A DNA stretch of 64,000 nt. It comes from Christiangramia bathymodioli (GTDB lineage: Bacteria > Bacteroidota > Bacteroidia > Flavobacteriales > Flavobacteriaceae). Below the pieces are notes generated by a model. The model made no database searches and was not told the DNA's origin. It was given only the letters and a program-made list of their open reading frames with translations. Made by a program: the position numbers and the translations under genes. Shown piece by piece: positions 1 to 8,495 of the stretch (within the stretch, counting starts at the first letter, position 1; each line of letters begins with the position of its first letter). The DNA lies in NCBI GenBank assembly GCA_009735695.1, contig SRSL01000002.1:363229-427228 (forward strand), given 5' to 3'.

Positions 1-60
1 CATTCATCAATCAACAATCATCAATTATCAATTATCAATCATCAATTAAATTCATCAGTT
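1..60. repeat. AT-rich short tandem repeat (ATCAATTATCA-like)
   Basis: The first 60 bases consist almost entirely of imperfect copies of ATCAATTATCA / ATCATCAATTA and run directly into the ATG of a 44-codon ORF. A shorter stretch of the same flavour lies at about 5766-5793 in front of the secreted-protein gene. The repeat may continue left of the window. It could be a simple low-complexity leader or slippage-prone DNA; no function can be assigned. Confidence 0.6.
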
Positions 61-195
61 ATGAGAAGTTTAGAAAGCATCATTCAGGACTTTGAAACAG
101 GTCAAGAGGAAAACATCACCCCAAGAAGACCCTTCCTCAATTTACGCATCCCTCCTATTCATCAACGCTACAATGAGGGAAGAATATATGCCTGA
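61..195 (+). CDS. possible small protein, 44 aa, unknown
   Basis: An ATG-to-TGA frame of 44 codons begins exactly at the end of the repeat tract and is followed by a factor-independent terminator at 280-310. The product starts MRSLESIIQDFETG and is mixed charged with a proline-rich middle (TPRRPFLNLRIPP). It has no hydrophobic segment or signal peptide, and I recognise no family. The arrangement of leader, ORF and terminator suggests it may be expressed. It could equally be a decayed remnant of a longer gene, because nothing to the left of the window is visible. Confidence 0.3.
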   Translation: MRSLESIIQDFETGQEENITPRRPFLNLRIPPIHQRYNEGRIYA

Positions 196-279
196 ATTGG
201 CAAGGCTGGATTTGGAAATGCGGCTGATAATTAAGTATTAACCTCGGTAATCTAACGTGTATGAAAAACCTTTCAACCT

Positions 280-310
280 AGCCGGTGATATAATGTTCAC
301 CGGCTATAAT
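280..310 (+). terminator. hairpin terminator upstream of PBP1A
   Basis: The 9-bp perfect stem AGCCGGTGA / TCACCGGCT (280-288 and 297-305) has an 8-base loop and is followed by ATAATTTTT. It would end transcription entering from the left, that is from the 44-aa ORF or an off-window gene, about 85 bp before the PBP1A start. Confidence 0.7.
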
Positions 311-396
311 TTTTGGTTAAAAAAGATTAAAATTAGCTTAAAATTGAATTGACTGGTTCAAACATTTGTTTATTTGCAGCTATTTGAAATAAACGG

Positions 397-2691
397 ATGT
401 TAAGCAAAATAAAAAGACACCCCAAATTAAAGTGGGCCCTGATCATTCTCTTAAGCGGACTGGCCCTTTTCTTTTTATTCTTCGGAAGTATTTATTTTGG
501 TGTATGGGGAAAGATTCCCAGCTCCACTGAACTTAGCCAACTAAACCAGAATAAGGCCACCCAGGTGCTCGCCTCTAATGGAGAGCTCATTGGTAAATTC
601 TACGTTTACGACAGGCAGCCCATAGATTTTTCTGAATTTCCACCACATCTTATCGAGGCATTGATAGCCACTGAAGACGCCAGGTTCTATGAACATGACG
701 GGATCGACAACCGGAGTTTGCTTAGGGTGTTCTTCAAATCCATTCTGCTTCAGGACGAATCGGCTGGTGGCGGTAGTACTATTACGCTTCAGCTAGCCAA
801 AAATTTATACGGAAGACGTGATTTTGGAATGTTTGGAATTGTGATCAATAAAATGCAGGAGGCCATCATTGCCAAACGCCTGGAAGAGATCTATTCAAAA
901 AAGGAAATCCTGGAGCTCTATCTGAACACCGTTCCTTTTAGTGATAATACCTATGGTATTGAAAGTGCATCCCTGAAATTCTTCAATAAAAATACTTCTG
1001 AATTAAGCCTTGAAGAAAGTGCCGTGTTAATCGGGATGCTAAAAGCAAGTCATTACTATAATCCGCGGATCTTCCCGGAACGCAGCAGGCTTAGAAGGGA
1101 TGTCGTACTGATGCAAATGGCCAAATACGATTACCTGACCCAGGCTGAAGCGGAAGAGGCCAAAATGCTTCCCTTAATCCTTGATTATAAAAGTTACAGT
1201 CATGATGAAGGTATCGCACCCTATTTTAGGGAACAAATTAGAAAAGATGTAACCGGTATCCTTGATACCCTTAAAAATAAGGACGGGAAAAAATTCAATA
1301 TTTACCGGGATGGCCTGATCGTTCATACTACTCTGGATTTCAAAATGCAGCAGATGGCTGAAGCTGCCATGCGTGAACATATGGCAGATCTACAGGTGCA
1401 ACATGAAAAATCCTATGGAAATTATGCTCCATGGATCAGGAATAAGGAAATTGTGAACGATGCCCTTAAAAAAACCGAAAGCTACCAGAAACTTCAAAAA
1501 CAGGGTCTTAACGAAAGCGAGATCAGGGCTCGACTGGAAGAAAAACATCCCACCGAGGTTTTTGAATATGATGGTATTAAAACCAAAAATATCAGCACAA
1601 TCGATAGCCTGGTTCATTATCTCAAATTTTTGAATTCAGGATTACTCGCCGTGGAACCACAAACAGGTTCGGTGAAGGCATGGGTTGGCGGAGTAGACTA
1701 TCGTTTCTTTAAATACGACCATGTTTCGCAAAGCAAAAGACAGGTTGGATCAACTTTTAAACCCATAGTATATACGGCCGCACTTGAAAATGGCATGGAT
1801 CCGTGCAGCTATTTTTCGGTAAGGGAAGTTACTTATGAAGATGGCTGGACGCCTTCGAATTCGTCTTCAGAAGGAGATGATCCGCACATGAACTATAATC
1901 TAAAAACTGCATTAAGCCGGTCTATGAATACTATTGCCGTTAAGGTTTTAATGGAAACCGGGATCGGCAGCGTGATCGAACAGGCACGTGAAATGGGTGT
2001 AGAATCCCAGTTACCAGCCGTGCCATCAATAGCTCTGGGAACGGCTTCACTTACTTTGAGTGAACTAACAGGAGCATACACTAGCTATGTAAATAAGGGA
2101 CATGCTGCAAAACCATATTACATCACTCATATTGAAGATGCGGAAGGGAACGTTCTTGCTCAATTTGAACCTAAAATCTCTCCAAATCGGGCTTTTAATG
2201 AAGAAACGAGGAAGTTGATGATCAACATGCTGGAAGCTACGGTTAACGAAGGAACAGCTTCCAGGCTTCGCTACTCTTACGGACTACAAAATGATATTGC
2301 GGGAAAAACAGGAACCACCCAGGATAATAAAGATGGATGGTTTGTAGGCATTACTCCTAACCTGGTATGTCTTACCTGGGTTGGTTCAGACGATCATCGA
2401 ATTGGTTTCAGGAATACAGCTATAGGACAGGGAGCCAATACGGCCTTACCTATTTTTGCCAAATTGATGCAACAATTGAACGCCGATCCAGACTTTAACG
2501 CGATCACCAATGCGAAATTTGAACCCCTCTCTCCTGCCCTTCAGGAAATGATGGAATGTCCTCCCCAGGAACGAGATAATTTCCTGGAGCGGCTATTTAC
2601 TGGGAACAAGGATTCCAAGCCCGAAAAGAAGAGTGAAAAAAAGAAGAAAGGTTTTTTCAAGCGTCTTTTTGGTAAAAAAGATGACAATTAA
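397..2691 (+). CDS. mrcA: penicillin-binding protein 1A, bifunctional transglycosylase/transpeptidase
   Basis: Class A penicillin-binding protein that polymerises glycan strands from lipid II and cross-links peptides in the periplasm. There is one N-terminal membrane anchor (about residues 12-35). The GT51 glycosyltransferase domain follows, with its catalytic motif EDARFYEHDGID (93-104) and the GGGSTITLQ motif (124-132), then RLEEIYSKKEILELYLN. The transpeptidase domain carries the active-site S452-T-F-K455, the S509-M-N511 motif and K637-T-G639. The tail is lysine-rich and highly charged (about 730-764), as in many Bacteroidota homologues. The length of 764 aa is normal for the family. The ATG start has no Shine-Dalgarno sequence, as expected here. 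It appears monocistronic, starting after the 280-310 terminator. The family assignment is firm; 1A rather than 1B is inferred. Confidence 0.95.
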   Translation: MLSKIKRHPKLKWALIILLSGLALFFLFFGSIYFGVWGKIPSSTELSQLNQNKATQVLASNGELIGKFYVYDRQPIDFSEFPPHLIEALIATEDARFYEHDGIDNRSLLRVFFKSILLQDESAGGGSTITLQLAKNLYGRRDFGMFGIVINKMQEAIIAKRLEEIYSKKEILELYLNTVPFSDNTYGIESASLKFFNKNTSELSLEESAVLIGMLKASHYYNPRIFPERSRLRRDVVLMQMAKYDYLTQAEAEEAKMLPLILDYKSYSHDEGIAPYFREQIRKDVTGILDTLKNKDGKKFNIYRDGLIVHTTLDFKMQQMAEAAMREHMADLQVQHEKSYGNYAPWIRNKEIVNDALKKTESYQKLQKQGLNESEIRARLEEKHPTEVFEYDGIKTKNISTIDSLVHYLKFLNSGLLAVEPQTGSVKAWVGGVDYRFFKYDHVSQSKRQVGSTFKPIVYTAALENGMDPCSYFSVREVTYEDGWTPSNSSSEGDDPHMNYNLKTALSRSMNTIAVKVLMETGIGSVIEQAREMGVESQLPAVPSIALGTASLTLSELTGAYTSYVNKGHAAKPYYITHIEDAEGNVLAQFEPKISPNRAFNEETRKLMINMLEATVNEGTASRLRYSYGLQNDIAGKTGTTQDNKDGWFVGITPNLVCLTWVGSDDHRIGFRNTAIGQGANTALPIFAKLMQQLNADPDFNAITNAKFEPLSPALQEMMECPPQERDNFLERLFTGNKDSKPEKKSEKKKKGFFKRLFGKKDDN

Positions 2692-2754
2692 ACTATTTTC
2701 CCTAATGCATGCTTCTGCTTAAAATTGTCTAGTTTTAAGTAAATTTTCAGTAAA

Positions 2755-3237
2755 ATGAAGATAGAAGCTATCATTTCAAGGATAAGGAAATTAGACTATA
2801 AGATTTCTCGCTGGATGTATGTCTACGGAAAATCGATCCTTAGATATGCCCTGGCAGTAATTTTTATCTGGTTTGGCGCTCTAAAAATAACCGGAGATAG
2901 TCCTGCATCTAATATCGTGGAAATTACGGTTTTCTGGTTTGATCCCGAGGTTTTCATTCCTATCCTGGGAATCTGGGAAGTGCTCATTGGCGTATGTCTT
3001 CTTTTCAAAAAACTGATCAGGTTGGCCCTATTGCTCCTGGTTTTTCAAATGCCGGGCACCTTCCTTCCACTCATTATTCACCCTGATATTTGTTTCATAG
3101 AATTTCCATTCAAGCTCAGCATGGAGGGACAGTACATTATCAAAAACCTGATCATTATAGGTGCCGCCATAGTAACCGGTGGCAGTGTGAAGGATGATGA
3201 ATTTGTTGAAAGGGATGTAAAACCATCCAATGCCTAA
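2755..3237 (+). CDS. DoxX/DUF417-like four-helix membrane protein
   Basis: 160-residue integral membrane protein with four hydrophobic helices (about 28-48, 63-85, 88-110, 124-143). The pattern WFGALKITG near the first helix and SMEGQYIIKNL before the last one resembles the DoxX / DUF417 (YkgB-like) superfamily. Members of that group have been linked to redox stress, but no enzymatic residue can be pointed out here. It lies 63 bp after PBP1A on the same strand, so co-transcription is possible. Its stop is 7 bp from the stop of the convergent helicase gene. Confidence 0.6.
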   Translation: MKIEAIISRIRKLDYKISRWMYVYGKSILRYALAVIFIWFGALKITGDSPASNIVEITVFWFDPEVFIPILGIWEVLIGVCLLFKKLIRLALLLLVFQMPGTFLPLIIHPDICFIEFPFKLSMEGQYIIKNLIIIGAAIVTGGSVKDDEFVERDVKPSNA

Positions 3238-3244
3238 ATTCTTA

Positions 3245-4759
3245 CTAAAACTCCTTATTGATCGCCATTCTTAATTTCCGGGAATAATCTTCTTCCAGCC
3301 AATCCCTGTAGTTCTTGGTACTTTTACTAATACAATAGGAATATTGCTTGATTCTGGAAGCAATATCGTCCTTCAATTCCTTGGCCAGGATGCGGGCATC
3401 GAAAACATCTTCGCTGTTTTCGACACACATTTTAACATGCTGTTCCAAAGACCATTCGAGTACCGATTTTGACTTGAGTCCTTTTTTGATCACTTCGTCG
3501 TAGGCCTCTTCTACATTGAAACTTACATCTTCAGTTTTCGAAAACTTCTCCCTGATCTCAGGTGGCATTTCATACTGAAATTCCCTTTCGATCTCCTCAT
3601 CGCTGAGTAGGTTTTCAAAATAGAAGTCTGGTGATCGGAAGATCTGTTTCCAGTCTACAGGGGTGCTCCAGTGACCAAATCTGGCCATATTATTACCGAG
3701 ATCGATAACCGTAAATTCATTTTTATCCTTCAGCACACGAGATCCCCTACCAATCATCTGGAAATAAAGAGTAAGCGATTTAGTGGCCCGGTTAAGAATG
3801 ATGGTTTCCACCGTTGGTTCATCAAAACCGGTTGTTAGAATACTTACCGAAGTTACAATAGCGTCTGGTGTATGCTTAAACCACTTAAGGATATCCTTAC
3901 GCTCCTGCTTGCTGGTGGTATTGTCGAGATGCCTGATAGGCAGGCCGGCATTTTTAAAGGTATGGTATACTTCAACCGAGGTATTGATACCATTATTAAA
4001 GATTAGCGTCTTTTTTCCTCTGGATTTTTCATAATACGCGGTAAGCAATTTTTCCTGCATACTGTAATTAGAATACAGCTCTTCAGAAGACTTAACCGTG
4101 TAATCCCCATTCATTCCAACCTTTAGAGTAGTTAGCCCAACGTTATAACTGTAGATATTGGCCTTTGCTAGAAAACCTTTTTCAATAAGCGATGAAATGG
4201 AATCTCCAACGATAAGTTCCCTGTAATTATCTTTCATTGGGAGTTTGATATTGGAACTTAAAGGAGTTGCTGTTACCCCAAGAATGAAGCATTTTTCAAA
4301 GAATTTGAACAGTTTCCTGAACGAATTATAATGTGCCTCATCGATGATCACCAGCCCGATATCTGATAATTCCAGTTTTTCATCGTTAAGCCTGTTGTTC
4401 AGTGTTTCAACCATGGCCACAAAACACATATATTCATCCTGGTCTGGTAATTCCTTTACCTTGGAATTGATGATCTTATTTCGCACCCCAAAGCCAGAAA
4501 GCATCTTGGAAGTTTGCTTACACAACTCGATACGATGAGTTAAAATCAACACCTTTTTATTGGTACGTTGAATATATTCCCTGGTCATCTGGGAAAAGAT
4601 CACTGTTTTTCCCCCTCCCGTAGGAAGTTGATACAGCAAATTATATCGTTCCGGATGTTCTTCTATCACCCCGAATATCTTATTGATATCCTTTTGCTGA
4701 TAATCGTAAAGTTGTTTATCTACCTTCTTCTTTTCAATTCCAAATGTTTCTACCGCCAT
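3245..4759 (-). CDS. DEAD/DEAH-box SF2 helicase (RadD/type III Res-like)
   Basis: Superfamily 2 nucleic-acid helicase of 504 aa. Visible motifs are the Walker A PTGGGKT (46-52), the DEAH box in LVIIDEAHYNSF (140-143), motif III TAT (163-165) and the arginine-finger motif VI QMIGRGSR (334-341), followed by a charged C-terminal extension. The layout resembles RadD/YejH and Res-subunit helicases, but I see no zinc-finger cysteines and no nuclease motif. No methyltransferase gene is adjacent, so a restriction role is not supported. The ATG at 4759 is preferred over the longer frame (4798), because a TATTTTTG -7 box at 4785-4792 would otherwise lie inside the coding sequence. It is monocistronic and convergent with the DoxX-like gene. 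Confidence 0.85.
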   Translation of the reverse strand: MAVETFGIEKKKVDKQLYDYQQKDINKIFGVIEEHPERYNLLYQLPTGGGKTVIFSQMTREYIQRTNKKVLILTHRIELCKQTSKMLSGFGVRNKIINSKVKELPDQDEYMCFVAMVETLNNRLNDEKLELSDIGLVIIDEAHYNSFRKLFKFFEKCFILGVTATPLSSNIKLPMKDNYRELIVGDSISSLIEKGFLAKANIYSYNVGLTTLKVGMNGDYTVKSSEELYSNYSMQEKLLTAYYEKSRGKKTLIFNNGINTSVEVYHTFKNAGLPIRHLDNTTSKQERKDILKWFKHTPDAIVTSVSILTTGFDEPTVETIILNRATKSLTLYFQMIGRGSRVLKDKNEFTVIDLGNNMARFGHWSTPVDWKQIFRSPDFYFENLLSDEEIEREFQYEMPPEIREKFSKTEDVSFNVEEAYDEVIKKGLKSKSVLEWSLEQHVKMCVENSEDVFDARILAKELKDDIASRIKQYSYCISKSTKNYRDWLEEDYSRKLRMAINKEF

Positions 4760-4784
4760 AAATTCAGTTAAGTAAGCAATTTTG

Positions 4785-4792
4785 CAAAAATA
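4785..4792 (-). promoter_or_regulatory. -7 box TATTTTTG for the SF2 helicase
   Basis: Exact match to the Bacteroidota TAnnTTTG -7 element on the minus strand, 25 bp before the chosen ATG at 4759. No clear -33 TTTG element is seen. It supports the shorter helicase start. Confidence 0.5.
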
Positions 4793-4869
4793 AGGCATTT
4801 TAAGGTTTATTAAAAAATTTACTGAAGGTTTATCTGCCAGGAATAAAATTAGCTTTCATTAAAAAATTG

Positions 4870-4877
4870 TAAATTTG
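4870..4877 (+). promoter_or_regulatory. -7 box TAAATTTG for the Crp/Fnr regulator
   Basis: Exact TAnnTTTG match. It would give a 5' leader of about 90 nt before the TTG start at 4976, which contains a 19-codon mini-ORF. Confidence 0.45.
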
Positions 4878-4896
4878 TTAGGCTTCCATCCCTTAT

Positions 4897-4956
4897 ATGG
4901 AGGATTTTCACAACACTTTAGCACTACCAATTCCCCCCAAGTTCATTGCGTTTTAA
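4897..4956 (+). CDS. candidate 19-aa leader peptide (uORF)
   Basis: A 20-codon ATG-to-TAA frame starts MEDFHNTLALPIPPKF. It lies wholly inside the inferred leader of the Crp/Fnr gene and ends 19 bp before that gene's TTG start. A mini-ORF in this place could couple translation to the weak TTG start. Chance is also plausible, because nothing but position supports it. Confidence 0.15.
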   Translation: MEDFHNTLALPIPPKFIAF

Positions 4957-4975
4957 TTAAAACAACTGGCAGAAT

Positions 4976-5689
4976 TTGGCACATACTGATGAATTATATA
5001 AAAAATACGGTTCAACCTTAAGCAAATGCGACCTGTTCAAGGGGATGGATGAAAAGCAATGGAATGAACTCCTTGCGCTTTTTCATGAAGAAGAATGGCC
5101 CAGGGAATCCTGTTTTATCAATCATAAAAAATTTCTTTACCATTTTTTTATCATTGTTTCGGGAAGGGTTAAAATGTATAATGTAGACGATTTCAGTGAA
5201 AAGGAACATACATTGTTCCTGCTGAAAAAAGCCGATGTATTCGACCTATTCTGCCTGTTGGACGGCGTGCAGCATCAGGTATATTATGAATGTATAGATC
5301 CGCTGAAAGTGTTGGCCATTCCTATGGACGATCTTAGATCCTGGCTGGAAAAAAATCCTTCCTATTATCAGGGGTTTCTTGCCTACGCCGGAAAAATGAT
5401 GAGAATGCTGGAAGAGAATGTGTCTCAACTCATTTTCACTGATATTTCTACCCGACTTCTGAAATTGTTATTAAGTAATATAGATTATGGGTCTAATAAA
5501 CTTCAGCATATCAATGATCTTCCTAATAAGGAGATCGCCAATTTAATAGGGTCTACACGGGCGGTTGTAAACAGGCACCTTCAGAAACTAAAACGCAATG
5601 GATCCATAAAGGTTTCCCGAAATAATGTGCAGATAAAAGATATCTCAATCCTGCTCAAAGAACTTAATAACCAAAATAAAAAATTTTAA
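4976..5689 (+). CDS. Crp/Fnr family transcriptional regulator
   Basis: 237-aa regulator with an N-terminal cyclic-nucleotide-binding-like beta-barrel (about 15-135, with GRVKMYNVD and VFDLFCLLDG). A long dimerisation helix follows, then a winged helix-turn-helix near the C-terminus (NKEIANLIGSTRAVVNRHLQ, about 190-209). The R-x-x-V-x-R pattern of the recognition helix is typical of the superfamily. There is no Fnr-type cysteine cluster and the effector is unknown. The only in-frame start in the open region is TTG at 4976, because a TAA lies at 4958. A TTG start, or less likely the internal ATG at 5045, must therefore be used. The downstream gene encodes a secreted PepSY-like protein that may be its target. 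Confidence 0.85.
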   Translation: MAHTDELYKKYGSTLSKCDLFKGMDEKQWNELLALFHEEEWPRESCFINHKKFLYHFFIIVSGRVKMYNVDDFSEKEHTLFLLKKADVFDLFCLLDGVQHQVYYECIDPLKVLAIPMDDLRSWLEKNPSYYQGFLAYAGKMMRMLEENVSQLIFTDISTRLLKLLLSNIDYGSNKLQHINDLPNKEIANLIGSTRAVVNRHLQKLKRNGSIKVSRNNVQIKDISILLKELNNQNKKF

Positions 5690-5793
5690 AATCTTCAACC
5701 TTGTGCTACCTAGGTAGTTTACAGTGAGCTAATTACATGCTAAATTGCATCCATCATTTAAAATTATTTATTCATCAATTAAATTTATTCATC

Positions 5794-6354
5794 ATGAAAA
5801 AGTTCATCACTTTTCTAATCGTAGCGGGATGGGTTTTCACATCCTATTCTCAAGAAGTTATTCAATTGGAAGAAACCAATTTGACTTTTGAACCAACAGC
5901 TCAGGTTGTCTTTGAAGATTACTCTGAAGGTATTGTACGAGTAAAAGAAGCTTATGCAAGACAATTTGAGAAAAACGCGGTAAAATTCCTGGAAGAGAAT
6001 TTTAACATCAATGAGTTTTTAAGAATTCACAGACCTGAAAAATATGACGAGATCAAGGTTACAGTCCAAAGTTCAAAAGGATTGTTAATGGCCACTTATG
6101 ATGCCGATGGTAGCCTTGAAAGAACCTATCAAAAGTTCAAAGACATCGCTCTTCCGGCAGATATTCGTAACCAGGTTTACAAAGCCTATGGCGACGGCTG
6201 GGTTATGACCCAAAACAAGTATGTCGCATCAGGAATGGAAAATCAAATAGATAAGGAAACCTACACCATCCAGTTGAAGAATGGTAGTAGTAAGGAAAAA
6301 CTTAAAATCACTCCTAACAGAGTAACAGGAGTAGCAGTTATTTCCAACGAATAA
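5794..6354 (+). CDS. secreted PepSY-like (DUF2874-type) protein
   Basis: 186-aa exported protein with a clear signal peptide (MKKFITFLIVAGWVFTSYSQ, cleavage about residue 20). The region containing YDADGSLERTYQKFKDIALP and then IRNQVYKAYGDGW resembles PepSY-like DUF2874 domains, which are small periplasmic or surface beta-alpha modules without known catalytic residues. The ATG at 5794 is chosen because the signal peptide begins there. The frame is open from 5737, but that extension is not signal-peptide-like. It follows the Crp/Fnr regulator by about 100 bp and ends next to the inverted-repeat element at 6377. Confidence 0.55.
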   Translation: MKKFITFLIVAGWVFTSYSQEVIQLEETNLTFEPTAQVVFEDYSEGIVRVKEAYARQFEKNAVKFLEENFNINEFLRIHRPEKYDEIKVTVQSSKGLLMATYDADGSLERTYQKFKDIALPADIRNQVYKAYGDGWVMTQNKYVASGMENQIDKETYTIQLKNGSSKEKLKITPNRVTGVAVISNE

Positions 6355-6376
6355 AAACCAGATAAGTAAGTTCTAC

Positions 6377-6503
6377 AGACTGTATAAAAGTGAAAGATTG
6401 TCTTATCTCATCATGAGACAGCAATTGTTGAAATGTAATAGTAGTTAAAGTTGATCTCTCAGATCGATAAAAACAGAGTTAACCTTTTACTTTTATACAG
6501 TCT
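6377..6503. repeat. 127-bp element bounded by 20-bp inverted repeats
   Basis: The left arm AGACTGTATAAAAGTGAAAG (6377-6396) and the right arm CTTTTACTTTTATACAGTCT (6484-6503) are inverted complements with a single G/T mismatch, which in RNA is a G-U wobble. Inside are smaller dyads TCTCAT-C-ATGAGA (6406-6418) and GATCT-CTC-AGATC (6453-6465). It fills the gap between two convergent genes and contains no ORF. The structure fits a MITE-like element with terminal inverted repeats. It also fits a structured RNA closed by a 20-bp stem. Confidence 0.6.
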
Positions 6504-6507
6504 TATT

Positions 6508-7392
6508 TTATTCGAAAAGCTCTGAAGACAGATACCTGTCTCCCCTATCACACACAATACTCACCACCAAACCACTTTCCAGTTCATTACATAATCTAAC
6601 CGCTGCAGCCGCTGCTCCTCCACTACTCATTCCAGCAAAAATACCTTCCTCTTCAGCCAGACGCCTGCTCATTTCAATAGCTTCTTTTTCACTTACTTCA
6701 AGAATTCGGTCTACTTTTTCAGGTTTGAATATACTGGGTAAATATGCTTTAGGCCATTTTCTAATTCCTGGTATTCTTGAATCATCGGTTGGCTGAACCC
6801 CTACAATTTGGATCTCGCTTCTTTTTTCTTTTAAATAGGTACTGGTTCCCATAATGGTTCCTGTGGTTCCCATGGAGGATACGAAATGGGTGATTTTTTG
6901 ATTAGTGTCATTCCAGATCTCCGGACCGGTTGTTTTATAATGTGCTTTCCAGTTGTCATCATTGCCAAACTGGTTCAGCATAAAATAATCACCAGATTTC
7001 ACTTTATCTTCAGCATAGTCCCGGGAACCTTCAATTCCTGAATCGGCATCGGTAAGAATCACTTTTGCGCCGTAGGCTCTCATGGTTTGGACGCGCTCTA
7101 CGGTAGAATTTTCAGGCATGATAAGTTCAATATTCAAACCAAAAATGCCCGCGATCATTGCTAAGGCAATGCCGGTATTTCCACTGGTGGCCTCGATCAA
7201 TTTAGTTTCTTTACTAATATCTCCCCTTTCAAGGGCACTCTTGATCATATTAAATGCGGCCCGGTCTTTTACACTACCCCCAGGATTTTGTCCTTCGAGT
7301 TTAAAATACAAATCAACCCCATCTTTTTGAAGAATTCTGTTAGCCTTTACCAGTGGAGTATTCCCTACCAGATCTAATATTGATTCATTCAT
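6508..7392 (-). CDS. cysM: cysteine synthase B (O-acetylserine sulfhydrylase)
   Basis: PLP-dependent enzyme making L-cysteine from O-acetyl-L-serine and sulfide or thiosulfate in the cytosol. GNTPLVK (10-16) is followed by the Schiff-base lysine K42 in GGSVKDR, the phosphate- and substrate-loop TSGNTG (69-74) and the glycine-rich PLP-phosphate loop GTTGT (175-179). At 294 aa it is closer to CysM than to the longer CysK. It overlaps the upstream cysE by 4 bp (ATGA), so the two are translationally coupled and probably form the last steps of cysteine synthesis from one operon. Specificity for thiosulfate versus sulfide cannot be judged from sequence alone. Confidence 0.93.
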   Translation of the reverse strand: MNESILDLVGNTPLVKANRILQKDGVDLYFKLEGQNPGGSVKDRAAFNMIKSALERGDISKETKLIEATSGNTGIALAMIAGIFGLNIELIMPENSTVERVQTMRAYGAKVILTDADSGIEGSRDYAEDKVKSGDYFMLNQFGNDDNWKAHYKTTGPEIWNDTNQKITHFVSSMGTTGTIMGTSTYLKEKRSEIQIVGVQPTDDSRIPGIRKWPKAYLPSIFKPEKVDRILEVSEKEAIEMSRRLAEEEGIFAGMSSGGAAAAAVRLCNELESGLVVSIVCDRGDRYLSSELFE

Positions 7393-8180
7393 TTCCTACT
7401 ATTATTTTTTATACTAATTTGAGGGGTATGTGAAACCATCGAGTTCTTTGGTACCGATTTGGTCAACCATACATTTCCCCCTATAATACTGTTTTCTCCA
7501 ATTACGGTTTCTCCTCCTAATATCGTGGCGTTTGCATAAATGGTGACATTCTTTTCTATAGTTGGATGTCTTTTTATATTTCTTAGAGTTTTATCTACCG
7601 TAAGTGCACCCAAAGTTACTCCCTGGTATATCTTCACATTATCCTCTATTACCGCAGTTTCTCCAATAACCACACCGGTTGCATGATCAATAAAAAATGA
7701 ATTGCCAATATGAGCTCCCGGATTTATATCTGTCCCTGTAGTACTATGAGCACATTCGGTCATTAATCTAGGAACCAATGGCAATCCGAATTTGTACAAC
7801 TCATGGCTTAGCCTGTAAATGGCAATGGCGTAAAATCCGGGATATGACAAATAAACCTCTTCTACGGAATTGGCAGCAGGATCATTCTGAGCTATGGCCT
7901 GGGCATCCAAATTCAATTTTTCCAGGATTCCTGGTAATAACTGAAGGTAATCGCTCCAGATATCCTGGCAGGGTGATCCAGGTTCCCAGCATACCAATTT
8001 TGCCAGAACTTCAAAGTCCATCCCCAGTTCCATAAGATTATCTCCTACCGGAGTTTGTCTGTCAAAAAGTGTATGGAACAGTTTACGGGTGAATTTTTCG
8101 GTTTTTTCCTTGATGCTTAGATTTAGATTTGGAAGGTTCTTTTGAACCTCGATCTGATCTATTATTCTTTGCAATTCCAT
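7389..8180 (-). CDS. cysE: serine O-acetyltransferase
   Basis: Acetylates L-serine with acetyl-CoA, the committed step of cysteine synthesis. The N-terminal half is alpha-helical. The C-terminal half is a left-handed beta-helix of hexapeptide repeats ([18 protein letters not shown], then [18 protein letters not shown]), containing the catalytic D-H pair. The frame is open from a TTG at 8192, but a full promoter (TTG-N18-TAAATTTG) ends at 8201. This makes the ATG at 8180 (263 aa) the better start. First gene of the cysE-cysM operon, with a 4-bp stop/start overlap. Confidence 0.92.
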   Translation of the reverse strand: MELQRIIDQIEVQKNLPNLNLSIKEKTEKFTRKLFHTLFDRQTPVGDNLMELGMDFEVLAKLVCWEPGSPCQDIWSDYLQLLPGILEKLNLDAQAIAQNDPAANSVEEVYLSYPGFYAIAIYRLSHELYKFGLPLVPRLMTECAHSTTGTDINPGAHIGNSFFIDHATGVVIGETAVIEDNVKIYQGVTLGALTVDKTLRNIKRHPTIEKNVTIYANATILGGETVIGENSIIGGNVWLTKSVPKNSMVSHTPQISIKNNSRK

Positions 8181-8200
8181 AAGGTGGGTCAATTATATTT

Positions 8201-8229
8201 CAAATTTACTTAAAAGATTAGACTGGCAA
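8201..8229 (-). promoter_or_regulatory. cysE promoter, TTG-N18-TAAATTTG
   Basis: On the minus strand TTG (8229-8227), 18 bp of spacer, then TAAATTTG (8208-8201). It is a complete match to the Bacteroidota -33/-7 layout and gives a leader of about 15 nt before the ATG at 8180. The same geometry recurs at the gcvT promoter. Confidence 0.65.
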
Positions 8230-8459
8230 GAGGTTTAAGCCAGGGAGTAATGCCTAATTAGCCCGGTTTTTAAGTTAAACTTTTACTAAGAATTGAACTA
8301 TCTTAAGTAAAACTGAAGTAAATTAGGAAAATCAAATTGTCATTTGCGGCAAAGTATAAAGAAAGATCTGCGAGTATTAAATAGTTTTTAAAATCAGACT
8401 TTGAAAGTAAAACCAAGTAAGCCTAAAAAATAAATTTTAGTGAAAATACTTAGTTTTTC
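8209..8459. other. gene-free stretch between cysE and the T9SS gene
   Basis: This AT-rich stretch upstream of cysE holds no ORF with coding character on either strand. It ends on the plus strand at a strong terminator (8460-8487) that has no plus-strand gene in front of it. It therefore may encode a small RNA; I could not identify a promoter for one. Confidence 0.4.
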
Positions 8460-8487
8460 AAGCCACCTCTAAAAGGTGGCTTTTCTT
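8460..8487 (+). terminator. orphan plus-strand terminator
   Basis: Nine-bp perfect stem AAGCCACCT / AGGTGGCTT (8460-8468, 8474-8482) with a 5-base loop, running into TTCTT. The T-tract is only on the plus strand; on the minus strand the stem is followed by GAAAAAC. It would be an inefficient terminator for the minus-strand gene that ends at 8496. Confidence 0.6.
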
Positions 8488-8495
8488 ATGGGAGC

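Noticed and set aside
3245-4759. SF2 helicase as the restriction subunit of a restriction-modification or defence system
   Set aside because: No methyltransferase, nuclease motif or defence genes lie beside it; the neighbours are housekeeping genes.
8460-8487. Hairpin taken as the terminator of the minus-strand T9SS gene
   Set aside because: On the minus strand the stem is followed by GAAAAAC without a T-run, so it was called as a plus-strand terminator; a weak bidirectional role cannot be excluded.
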